A DNA stretch of 64,000 nucleotides from contig CAJNDS010002211.1 in the NCBI GenBank assembly GCA_905221605.1, positions 62,001 through 126,000 of the forward strand. Reading direction: 5' to 3'. This document shows, one piece after another, positions 44,761 through 56,249 of the stretch. Each line of letters starts with the position of its first letter. Position 1 is the first letter of the stretch. The stretch is from Symbiodinium natans (lineage: Eukaryota > Sar > Dinophyceae > Suessiales > Symbiodiniaceae). The notes under the pieces were generated by a model. The model ran no database searches. It had not been told where the DNA came from and worked only from the letters and a program-made list of their open reading frames with translations. The position numbers and the translations under genes are program-made.

Positions 44761-45136
44761 GGTGGAAGATTGTGGCTGATCAGTGATGTTTTTGTCATGT
44801 TTTGGATCAGCTTGTATAGGTTTGTTTTGCTTCGGAGTGATTGGGAATCCGTGTGATCCCATCCTCGATGGTTTATGCCTCGTTGATTTCCAAGGAAATC
44901 ATACGAGTGTGTTTTTGCCCAATACGCTATTTAAAGTGAGTGTGCAGTGTGTAGGAACTTCGTTCTGAAGCTGAGTTTAAGCTCACAAGAGAGAATTCGT
45001 TTAGTTTGTGCACTTCGTGACTTTTGGCTCAAGTGGCTCTGACTGTGAAAAAGAGAGAGTTGTCCGCACTTGTGTGAGAGGTCAGGGTTCGTGCTTTCAA
45101 GGGAAAAGGTACCAGAGGGACCTTCGGTTTTTCACG
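44761..45136 (+). repeat. 3' LTR of the copia element
   Basis: Matches the 5' LTR almost base for base from GGAAGATTGTGGCTGATC to GTTTTTCACG. The 18-base segment TACCAGAGGGACCTTCGG (45110-45127), missing on the left, is present. TTTTGGCTCAAG lies at 45022-45033. Confidence 0.92.
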
Positions 45137-45460
45137 CATAGGCTTCAGGTTCGCGCTTTTACTTCATGCCGGGTCCTGAAACCCGATAGGCTTCAGGTTC
45201 GCGATTTCCCTCCCTGCTGCTCCCAAGTCCCGAGGGACCACAAGGTTTTAGGCAGCAGTTTGAGAAGCCTACTTACTGCTGGGCCTTCCGGAGAAGTTTT
45301 AGGCAGCAGTTTGAGAGGCCTAATCACTCTGAGCCCTCCAGGGAAGGTTGAGGCAACAGTTTGAGAAACCGAATCACTTCTGGGCCTTCAGGCAATTGTT
45401 GGGACAAGCAGTTTGAGAGGTCCGGCGTCCATTGCTGGCATCCAGAAACTTGAAGATACT

Positions 45461-45812
45461 GTGGTCCCTCAACTGCCCCGCAGGGAGGGACATGGCACCT
45501 CGAACCTGTGCATGTGCGGGCACCTGGTGACGAGGCTCGTACTAGCTAGGAGGCGTGGCAATTGCGCACTCCACTGTTGCAAAGTTGATACGCTGCACGA
45601 GCGGGAGAGGCAGGCTTACTGCAGAGTGTAGGGCAGTTATTCGCATCAACAGGCAAAGAGCTGGTGTAAGCCCCACAGTGAGCAGCACAGCCCTCACGCA
45701 TGCAGGCTGGTATAGCCACACAGCAAGCAGCACAGCAACCGCACGCGAACTGGATGCATCGAAAGCACAAACCTTTGCTGCGTTCTCGCTCTTACTAGCA
45801 GACAAAGGCCCG
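45461..45812 (+). repeat. Direct duplication of about 350 bp, left copy
   Basis: From GTGGTCCCTCAACTGCCCCG to ACTAGCAGACAAAGGCCCG this matches 47408-47756, with small indels and a few substitutions. No coding role was recognised. Confidence 0.9.
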
Positions 45813-45896
45813 CGCAATGCGCAAAGCACTTCCTTGGCGTTCTCGCTCTGACTAACCAAGGGAAGCGCACGACAAACAAACACCCACCGGCAAAAG

Positions 45897-46003
45897 CACC
45901 AATTATTCAGCAGCCCAAATCAATGCTGCGCCACGTCTGGCACAGACATTAAGCGAAAGTATGGGTAGGCCGTAAGGCAAGGAACCTCCGTCACCTAAAC
46001 TGA
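45897..46003 (+). repeat. Copy of the LINE 3' tail
   Basis: CACCAATTATTCAGCAGC, then CAATGCTGCGCCACGTCTGG and GGAACCTCCGTCACCTAAA repeat 34560-34673 at roughly 90 percent by eye. Confidence 0.8.
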
Positions 46004-46838
46004 GCGCTGCTTGCAAGAGGCTATATTCTTACAGCCCCGCGCAGCGGCCGATTTTTGAGACGGTGCAAGAGCCCCAAAGGTTGCTGGCTGGCACGGAGGC
46101 AGTGTTTTTCAGGTGGAGCGTATCGGCTTGGCGTGCTTAGCCTGGTGCAATTTAAGGCCCACAAGGCTTCTTAACAGTCTGCAGCCACCGCGCCAAGTGT
46201 GAGAGTTAAGGGGCCTAGAACTTGGAGCCCCGCATAGCGGCCGATTTTTCAAGCACTTTAAGCAGGTTCCCGTGACCCTGATGTGGGACCCACCACAGCA
46301 AAGTGCTAGGCCGAGTCACTACTGGACCTGCTGGGATAGGTCGAAGCAGCAGTTCCTTACATCCCTTCTGGGCCTTCCTGGCGAAGGTTCCGGCAAGCCG
46401 TTTGCAGGGCTTAATCACTTCTAGGCCTTCTGGAGAAGTTTTAGGCAACAGTTTAAGAGGCCTGCTCACTGCTGGGCCTCTGGAGAAGTTTTAGGCAGCA
46501 GTTTGAGAGGCCTAATCACAACAGTTTGAGAAACCTTTTTACTTCTGGGCCTTCAGGCAACTGTTAGGACAGCAGTTTGAGAGGCCTAATCATTTCTAGG
46601 CCTTCTGAAAATCTTGAGGCATCAGTTTAAGAGCTCACACCTACTGCTTCTCTGGACGCCCTCCTGGCCGCGCAGTGAATCGCAGGCAAGGTGCTCAAGA
46701 TGCCTGTCAATGGATGCGGCGTCCATTGCTTGGCATCCAGAAACTAAAAGATATCTGTGGTTCCTCAACTGCCCCGCGCAGCAGCCGATTTTTGCGACTG
46801 CAAACCTGTTGCAGAATAGGCGCAACGATACACATCTC

Positions 46839-47148
46839 TGCTGCTCTTAGGTCCTGTGAGAGCCAATAGGCTCGTGATGTGTCTCCACCTTGCTCTCAGA
46901 TCCCGCAGGTCAACAAGCTTCAGGCTCGAGATCTCTCTTCCTGCTCCCGGATCCGGAGAGTCCATAGGCTTCAGGTTTGCGAATCTGCTCTCAGGTCCTG
47001 TGAGAGCCGATAGGCTTGTGATATCTCTCCGCCTTGCTCGCAGGTCCCGTAGGTCAACAAGCTTCAGGCACAAGATCTCTCCCTGCTGCTCCCGGGTCCG
47101 GAAAGTCCACAGGCTTTTAGGTTTGCGATTTACCTGCGTGCTGCTCCC
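46839..47148 (+). repeat. Two-unit tandem array, right copy
   Basis: Same two units in the same order as 34898-35240 (AGAGCCAATAGGCTCG then AGAGCCGATAGGCTTG), with small deletions. The array was therefore duplicated as a pair. Confidence 0.85.
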
Positions 47149-47164
47149 TACCTCCCTACTAGTT

Positions 47165-47330
47165 GCCTGAAGAAGTGTTTAGGTTTCTCAAACTGTTGCC
47201 TCACCTTCCCTGGAGGGCTCAGAGTGATTAGGCCTCTCAAACTGCTGCCTAAAACTTCTCCGGAAAGCCCAGCAGTAAGAAGGCCTCTCAAACTGCTAAA
47301 ACTTCTTCAGAAGGCCCAGATGTGATTAGA
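47165..47330 (-). repeat. Inverted copy of the 51-bp repeat cluster
   Basis: Reads as the reverse complement of 45245-45371 over about 125 bases with very few differences, including the CCTGGAGGGCTCAGAGTGAT stretch specific to that unit. Confidence 0.88.
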
Positions 47331-47407
47331 ACTCGCAAACGGTTGCAGGAACCTTTGCCAGAAGGCCCAGAAGGGATGACAGAATCTGCTGCTTCAGCCC
47401 TACCAGA

Positions 47408-47756
47408 AGGCCCTGTGGTCCTCAACTGCCCCGCACACGAAGGGAAATGGCACCTCGAACTGTGCATGTGCGGGCACCTGGTGACGAGGCTAGCTAGGGG
47501 GTGTGGCAATTGCGCACTCACTGTTGCAAAGAGTTGATGCGCTGCACGGGCGGGAGAGGCAGGCTTACTGCAGGTGTAGGGCAGTTATTCGCATCAACAG
47601 GCAAAGGGCTGGTGTAAGCCACACAGTGAGCAGCACAGCCCTCACGCATGCAGGCTGGTATAGCCACACAGCAAGCAGCAGCAACCGCACGCGAACTGGA
47701 TGCATCGAAAGCACACCTTTGCTGCGTTCTCGCTCTTACTAGCAGACAAAGGCCCG
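47408..47756 (+). repeat. Direct duplication of about 350 bp, right copy
   Basis: Partner of 45461-45812. It has lost a few bases near GACGAGGCT and in the CAGCAAGCAGCA run. Confidence 0.9.
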
Positions 47757-47759
47757 GGG

Positions 47760-49680
47760 CTGACGAGTGCGTTTGGGCCATTCGAGAATGATGCACGGCG
47801 TTCACAAGGTAAACATTGATCTCAGACTGCGGCAAAAACACGCTCCTATCTTCACATGCACCGCAAAGTTAAAAGGTTTGGTAAAAGCGTATTCGCACTT
47901 GCGACATAGTGCAGATACCTTACGCCGAAGCTATCCGTACTGCACAGACGCGCAAGAAACACAAACAACTGTGTACCAAACGGCAAACAAAGAGAAAGAG
48001 AACAGGCGTTCTCAATCTCTATAAGAGATTGTCTCAATCTATAAGAGATTGTTTCCGGAGTGACAGGACAGCTGAGGGCTTAGTTGACGTCACTTTGGAA
48101 GGTTGGAGCGGGCGAACCCAACAGTCAGTGTGCACAAGACAAAGACTAAACAGCCTGAAGGCGTAGGTGTGTGTTTGCTTTGTAGCTGGGGCCCCTTAGC
48201 ATTGTGCAGTTTCTTGTGAGCGCCCGCTTGCAAGAAGAATCCAGAGCTTGGCTTTGGCTGTTTCAACACCGCAAGCTTGGTTTGCCCTTCTGCCTACGAG
48301 TCAGGTTCCAAGCACTTTAGCTAAGAACTTCCACCCCTTCTTCGGCTGCTTCAGTCAAGAGCTTAGGCCAAGGAGGGTTACGGACACACACTCCAACCCC
48401 TTTAAGTTCAACACAGTTCCAGCACAGTCAAGAGCTCCAGGCACCCAAACAGCCCAAAGTCCCAAACCCCAGGTGATGCCCTGCGCATGATAGAATGAAA
48501 GTAGACAGTTGGGCAGATTGTTTTGGGCCTACTCTTAAAATTAAATTTCTTTCCTTTTTCAGTTTAAGTCTTGAGCTCTGTGAACTTGGAACGTTCCCTA
48601 ACTAACATTCCTTGATGGGGATAAATTTGACTCTCTCTCAACCTGAATCCGAACCTCAAACCCCCAAGACGGCACGCTTTGGTACCCTTGAGAGACAAAA
48701 ATCATATTGTGTCACTCTCTCACCGACTAGCTTTGATATTTGTCCCATTCCAACTTTGTTCAGAACTTCAGTATGATTCTTGTGGCATCTTCGGCTTATA
48801 AGAACGAAAGGGGCTTAAAGGCTTCGAAGACTTTCAAGGACCATCCCTTTGTTCTTACCTTCAAAGCCTTTAAAGCCCCTTTCCCTTCGTTCCTTTGTTC
48901 TTACTTTAAAGCCTTCGAAGCTCCCTTCCTGACCCGAAGCTTTCAAAGCCCCCTTCTTCACATTCAAAGCCTGGAGAATTGGAGGAAGTTGGAGCATCTA
49001 AAGACGAACAATGATAATGTATAATGCTGCTGGAGATCTCTGGACAGCAAGATGCGGTTTTTGGACAAGAGAGCAATGAAAACCCTTCTTTCTAGATGTT
49101 GAAGTAAGACGACAGGCAACACTGGACTTAATGGCAAGGAGCTGGTAGTTCGTTGAGACTGTCTGGCAAGGTTCTTGTAATGTATATTCTTAAGTTGTTC
49201 CAGGCCAATTGGGATTTCTCGATCCAAGACCGTTCAATTGGAAGGATCTTTGAAGCACAAGTTATCTAGTGAAGAACCAAAAATGGTAATAAGGAACTTG
49301 CCCAAGAATCGCCAGTAGTTACCAGGTTGATTGAACCACAACTCTTCACCTGAAACCCTTTTAACTGATCCGCAAACCCTAAACCTGAAGTTCTAAACCC
49401 GAAGCCCTGTATCCTTAAAAAAGCCGAAGTCCCTTTTCAGAACAAGGTCGAAGCGCCTAGACGCAGCAGTCGGACCAGCGCTTTGCCGGTCTTCCCGCCG
49501 GCTGGACGTTTTTCGAGGTTAAGAGTGTTTGGAATTTCGGATTTTGACAATGTTCTCTCTGCGCTCTCCTGTTGCAAATCCATTCAGCTGGTCCGCAGAT
49601 CCAACGCCCCCAAAGAGAAGTCCAGGAGAGCCCGCCACCGCCCCAGTAGCCCAGCATTCATAGGGGGGAAATGCCTGCCT
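47760..49680. other. No gene recognised; hairpins and internal repeats
   Basis: Two adjacent hairpins lie at 48013-48051. The stretch 48835-48975 holds repeated AAAGCCTTTAAAGCCCC / TTTGTTCTTAC phrases. A weak telomere-like patch occurs at 49370-49400. No domain-bearing frame was seen. Confidence 0.35.
48013..48051. repeat. Twin hairpins CAATCT(CT)ATAAGAGATTG
   Basis: CAATCTCTATAAGAGATTG (8-bp stem, ATA loop) is followed after three bases by a slightly shorter copy, CAATCTATAAGAGATTG. Confidence 0.8.
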
Positions 49681-49693
49681 GCCTCTGAGATCC

Positions 49694-50950
<1,257 letters not shown>

Positions 50951-50959
50951 TTTTTAATG

Positions 50960-52960
50960 TGGTCCATTAAAGGGAGCGTTGCATGTTTGCCTGGGGGTGC
51001 CAGCGCAGCATTCCATTGGAGGGCAGGTGATACGACTTTAGCTTATTTGGCGGCGTGCCGAAATTATGCTTCACGTCGGAACAGGGACTCTTGAGACATG
51101 CTGCTCTTCCCGCCCTGTGTATTAAAGCTGTACTTCAGGCAATTACGGAAAACAAGGAAAGGCAGATGCTTGCTGTTGTGCAGCTTGCAAACTAATAGCG
51201 ATTTATGAGGCAGTCCGCAGTCTGTGAAATTTGTGGAAATTGAGCAGACATCCTGAGTGCGCGGGAGCAGTCCTCATGAGCGTGATGCGTGCTCGCTTCG
51301 AGGCTCAAGTGTGCGAGCCAAAAGCATGTGTGCTGTGCAGTTTGTACATAGTAATGAGTAATGCGAGTGCTACAACAGCTTGCTTCTGTCTAAGTGTGGA
51401 ACGCTGCCAGAAAGAAAGTTTTGACCCGCCCGACCCACCCAGGGATTGATGAGGGCAGCACGGTGGCAAAGCCAAGGTGCTATTGGCACGCGCCACAGTG
51501 AACCCCAGTTTGAATGCGAAAGAAAAATGAAGGATTGAGCGCTGCGTTCAGAAGTCACCAACATGTCATGCGCTCTCGAGGTGTGCGTAGTATTTGAACT
51601 CCATTCAGGTTCGTTGTAGGCTGCGGGAGCACGAGGGACCGACGAAATCATAATTGTAGTAACAATGTGGTGGTTTGAGCCCTTTGCAGGGTCGAAAAAC
51701 TTTCAAGAAACGGTGACTCAGAGGGGGCCTCCCCTGTAGCAGTAGCAGTAGCAGCAGGAGCAGCAGCAGCAGGAGTAGTGGTAGTGGTAGCAGAAGTAAT
51801 AATAGTTGTAGTAGTAAAACAGTAGTACACCAAGAGTGTGGGTTTGGTGGATATGTCCCCATGACCTTGCCAGGAGTCTTCGAGTTACCGCAACGCCAAA
51901 CTACCCAAAAACTACAATCCGTTGCAGGGGGGAACCTCCATGTTGCTCTTGTCATTAACGCATCCCTGTGCATGGCCAAACTGCAGTTTTCCAGAGTGGA
52001 GCGCAAAAATTTGAAAAGCACTGCTGCGTGTGTCCAGCTTACGCAGCTGGCGGCTAGCCTTTCTGGGCGTGCCTGTGCATGATCTTTCTGTCCCAAAATG
52101 GGAGGATGGCTTCTTGATAGCGCAGCGCCTCGGCACGCAACTCCGTCGCCTTCCATGGAAGGGCAATCAGACATTCTAGGAACAAGAGTGCGATTGCAGC
52201 TCGGGCCTGTTAAGATGTCACAGACTTGAGGATCTTTCTAGCTATAGGAGAGCTTGCAATCTGTTGTGTCTTGAAAGAAGCAGATCAGTGAGCAGTCTTT
52301 GGCGTGTTGGTGTAAGAAGTCTACTGCAAGCAAAAAGGCAAGAACAGGCTCCAGTAGAAGAATACAGCGAAAGAAGAAACAGAAACGAAACCCCACCAGC
52401 CCATTCAAGCAACGCCTAAAAGAAGCTACTCCAGCGGCTCTAGCGTAGCTCAGTTAAAGGTGCATTGCCGAGTAAGCCAGCGGTCTTCACAAGTCAGAGT
52501 AAAACAAGCGAAACTAACCCGCTCAAACAAGCCTCTCTTAGAGCCGATGTTGCTTTATCGCCAGAGATTGCCCTTAAGGGCAGGTCCATTTAAGGACTAG
52601 CAGGGCGCAACGCTTCTGTCCAACAGAAAGCGTGCTATGGAGCGATCGGGCCATTGGATCCGTAAAACAATATGGTGTGCAAGTAAAGGAGCGAAAAGAA
52701 TTGTACACAGTTGGTTTTTGCAAATTCGAGAAACGCCCTTTAAATACGGAATGTGATTCATATGTATTTAAGGACTTTGAATTTAAGAACTCTAACGTTG
52801 AAAAACAGCGTTTTCATACGCCCGGCGAAACGGCGTCCATCGGCGCAACAGTGCCACTCACGGGCGCACCGGTACAAGTCGGGGGGGCGGGGAGTGTACC
52901 GGCGTGCCGGCATATCGGCGCAAGGCGCAAGGTGGTTTTAGGACACTTTTTGCAGGGCGC
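50960..52960. other. No gene recognised
   Basis: Contains a minus-strand-biased AGC/AGT-rich patch at 51730-51830 and short frames without domains. The composition shifts towards A/T from about 52700. Confidence 0.3.
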
Positions 52961-52964
52961 AAAA

Positions 52965-54095
52965 TTTTATTTAGAATATAGAACTTATAGCATTTAATAT
53001 ATAATATATCGTGCGTAATATGTAATAGGAAATGTAAAATATATAATGTATAATATATAATTCATAATACATAATGTATAATATATAATGATAATATTTA
53101 ATATGTAATATATAATGTCGAGTACATATATAAAATAGTGTGTATATATATATATTATGATATACCGAATATTCTATAATATATAATATATATTATTTAA
53201 TATATATTATATATTATATATAGTATAAAATATAGCATGCAATGTGCAATATATAATATACAATATAAAAGATATAATATATTACACACAAATGTTTAAT
53301 ATATAATATATATAATATTATTATAACACATATAATATATAAGTATATATATATCATATTAAATATGTAATATGTAATCTGTAATAATGTAATGGTAATA
53401 ATATGTAAATAGACAATAGATAATGGATCATAGCAATAAGATAATGATGAATGAATGATAGATCATGGATATTGGATAATAGATAATCGATAATAGATAT
53501 AAAAATAATATCAAAATACACATATTGACCTAAAGATTAATAATATATAATAAACATTATATTATTTAAACTTACATATATAATGAATGACGATCATTAT
53601 TGGATAAGAAATATAAATAAAGATATAGAATAAATAAAATATATATTACTATAAATATTTCTACTTTCTATATATATATATATTTATATATATATAAATA
53701 TAGAATATAGAATACAATATAGAATATGGAATGTAGATATATATATTATATTATCTTATATTTTATATAATATATAATATAATATATAATAATATAATAT
53801 ACAGTATAATTTCTATTACTTAATATACAACAATAATGTATAATATATAGTATATACAAAAAAAAATGTATATATAATAATATATATAATAATATATTAT
53901 ATTATATATAATAGATAACATGTAATATATAATATTAATATATAGTATATAATATATGACATTAATATATAGTATATAATATATAATATATACTATTTAA
54001 TATATAATATATAATATAGAATACAGAATATAATAAATATTCTATATTATATAATATATTTACATAGCATACGATCTGTAATATGTAATGTGTAC
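52965..54095. repeat. A/T-only island of about 1.1 kb
   Basis: The stretch consists almost wholly of A and T in ATAATATATAAT-type runs, with an isolated G or C every 10-20 bases, in sharp contrast to both GC-rich flanks. No frame or RNA gene is visible. It is bordered directly by the hairpin-array region. Confidence 0.9.
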
Positions 54096-54474
54096 TATGC
54101 AATGGTTGCTTGTGTATGGGATTGTCAGGAAGCATTTCTTCCGGGATGCATGAGAGGCGACTGCGACGACGGAAGGTCTGGAAGCGAAACTGGACAGCTG
54201 TGGGTCTGGACTGCAGCTTTGAGAGCCTAGCTTCAGTTCACTACATCTGTGTACCTAAGCCAACAACCATCAGCCCCCCTGGGCCCTGGTTGGGGAACTT
54301 CCCTGTGTTGGTAGCTGCTGGTTGAGGACCCCAGGGGCGGTACTAAGGTCTTTGTTGAGGACCGATGAGCACCCAACCAGCCGACTCAGGGGGGCCAACT
54401 GGGGGCGACAGTACCGGTTTGCGCCTGGCGCCGCGCTCCTTCGCAGATCTTTCTACCTTTGGCGCCGCGCCCTC

Positions 54475-56160
54475 CATTGCAGAGCAATCCTCTGCCCTTT
54501 TTTTTTTTTTTTCCCCCCGACGCGGCCTCCATTGCAGAGCCATCCTCTGCGGGTCCTTCTACCGCTGGCGCCGCCCCACTCCATTGCAGAGCCATCCTCT
54601 GCGGGTCCTTCTGCTATTGCAGAGCCATCCTCTGCGGGTCCTTCTGCCATTGCAGAGCCATCCTCTGCGGTTCTTCTTTTTGTTTGGCTGACGCGGCCTG
54701 CGTTGCAGAGCCATCCTCTGCGGTTTCTTTTTTTTACGTTTGGCGCCCCCGCAGAGCTATCCTCTGCGGGTCCTTCTGCTATTGCAGAGCCATCCTCTGC
54801 GGGTCCTTCTGCCATTGCAGAGCCATCCTCTGCGTTTTTTTTTGCTGACTCTCAGCGGATTTGTTTTGCCGACGCGGCCTCCATTGCAGAGCCATCCTCT
54901 GCGGGTCCTTCGACCGCTGGCGCCGCCACACTCCATTGCAGAGCCATCCTCTGCGGGTCCTTCTGCCAATGCAGAGCCATCCTCTGCGGGTTTTTTTTGC
55001 TGACTCTCAGCGGTTTTTTTTTGCCGACGCGGCCTCCATTGCAGGGCCATCCTCTGCGGGTCCTTCTACCGCTGGCGCCGCCCCACTCCATTGCAGAGCC
55101 ATCCTCTGCGGGTCCTTCTGCCATTGCAGAGCCATCCTCTGCGGTTTTTTTTTTTGCTGACTCTCAGCGGATTTTTTTTTGCCTCCATTGCGCCATCCTC
55201 TGCGGGCGCTGGCGCCGCCCCACCATTGCAGAGCCATCCTCTGCGGGTCCTTCATTGCAGAGCCACTTCTGCCATTGCAGAGCTGCGGTTTTTTTTTTTG
55301 CTGACTCTCAGCGGATTTTTTTTTTGCCGACGCGGCCTCCATTGCAGAGCCATCCTCTGCGGGTCCTTCTAGCGCCGCCCCACTCCATTGCAGAGCCATC
55401 CTCTGCCTTCTGCCATTGCAGAGCCACCATTGCAGAGCCATCCACTTGCAGAGCCACTTTTTCGGTTTTTTTTTGCTGACTCTCAGCGGTTTTTTTTTGC
55501 CGACGCGGCCTCCATTGCAGAGCCATCCTCTGCGGGTCCTTCGACCGCTGGCGCCGCCCCACTACATTGCAGAGCCATCCTCTGCGGGTCCTTCTGCCAT
55601 TGCAGAGCCATCCTCTGCGTTTTTTTTTTGCTGACTCTCAGCGGTTTTTTTTGCCGACGCGGCCTCCATTGCAGAGCCATCCTCTGCGGGTCCTTCGACC
55701 GCTGGCGCCGCCCCACTACATTGCAGAGCCATCCTCTGCGGGTCCTTCTGCCATTGCAGAGCCATCCTCTGCGGTTTTTTTTTTTGCTGACTCTCAGCGG
55801 ATTTTTTTTTTTGCCGACGCGGCCTCCATTGCAGAGCCATCCTCTGCGGGTCCTTCTACCGCTGGCGCCGCCCCACTACATTGCAGAGCCATCCTCTGCG
55901 GGTCCTTCTGCCGTTGCAGAGCCATCCTCTGCGTTCTTTTTTTTTTGCTGACTCTCAGCGGTTTTTTTTTGTGCCGACGCGGCCTCCATTGCAGAGCCAT
56001 CCTCTGCGGGTCCTTCGACCGCTGGCGCCGCCCCACTCCATTGCAGAGCCATCCTCTGCGGGTCTTTCTGCCATTGCAGAGCCATCCTCTGCGGGTCTTC
56101 TACCTTTGGCGCTGCCCCGCTCCATTGCAGAGCCATCCTCTGCGGTTTTTTCTACCTTTG
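54475..56160 (+). repeat. Tandem hairpin array, about 157-bp higher-order unit
   Basis: About 30 copies of GCAGAGCCATCCTCTGC, a perfect 6-bp stem with loop CCATC, are joined by GGGTCCTTCTGCCATT or GGGTCCTTCTACCGCTGGCG spacers. After every three or so copies comes a T-run, a second hairpin GCTGACTCTCAGC (eight copies, starting for instance at 55475, 55630, 55786 and 55947), another T-run and GCCGACGCGGCC. Spacing of the second hairpin is 155-161 bases. The centre (55180-55460) has truncated units. The long Ser/Pro/Leu frames across it are products of the repeat. Confidence 0.93.
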
Positions 56161-56189
56161 CCGCGGACCTTGTTTTTGTTTCTTAAAAA

Positions 56190-56192
<3 letters not shown>

Positions 56193-56245
<53 letters not shown>
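56193..56245. repeat. (CT)n microsatellite
   Basis: About 25 uninterrupted CT units directly after the hairpin array. Confidence 0.95.
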
Positions 56246-56248
<3 letters not shown>

Positions 56249-56249
56249 C

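Larger units (their letters stand above)
35254..45136 (+). mobile_element. Ty1/copia LTR retrotransposon, recent insertion
   Basis: The element is bounded by direct LTRs (35254-35610 and 44761-45136) and by a 5-bp target duplication CATAG (35249-35253 and 45137-45141). It has a primer-binding site, gag with a zinc knuckle, and an aspartic protease. Integrase, reverse transcriptase and RNase H follow in the order PR-IN-RT-RH, which defines copia. The flanks rejoin to the local repeat phrase GGCCCATAGGCTTCAGG, which supports the insertion. The LTRs differ by about one substitution in the body, a one-base and an 18-base indel and the outermost base, so the insertion is young. The coding frame is interrupted by a stop at 36742 and a one-base shift at 41016-41018. 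Confidence 0.92.
45244..46640 (+). repeat. 51-bp GTTTTAGGCAGCAGTTTGAG repeat family
   Basis: Units reading GTTTTAGGCAGCAGTTTGAG, AGGCCTAATCAC, TGCTGGGCCTTC and GGAGAA recur about eight times (45244, 45295, 45347, 45398, 46437, 46487, 46520, 46565), with ordinary sequence between the two clusters. The same family returns in inverse orientation at 47165-47330. Confidence 0.85.

Noticed and set aside
52437-52510. tRNA-like GTAGCTCAGTTAAAGGTGC
   Set aside because: It resembles a D-arm, but no acceptor stem, anticodon arm or TTCGAATC T-arm could be matched.
54322-55479. 385-codon frame and its many companions over the hairpin array
   Set aside because: Each repeat unit gives the same Ser/Pro/Leu phrase in all frames on both strands; it reflects the repeat, not a protein.
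54475-56160. CRISPR-like repeat array
   Set aside because: Spacers are themselves repeats, the setting is eukaryotic and no cas genes exist.
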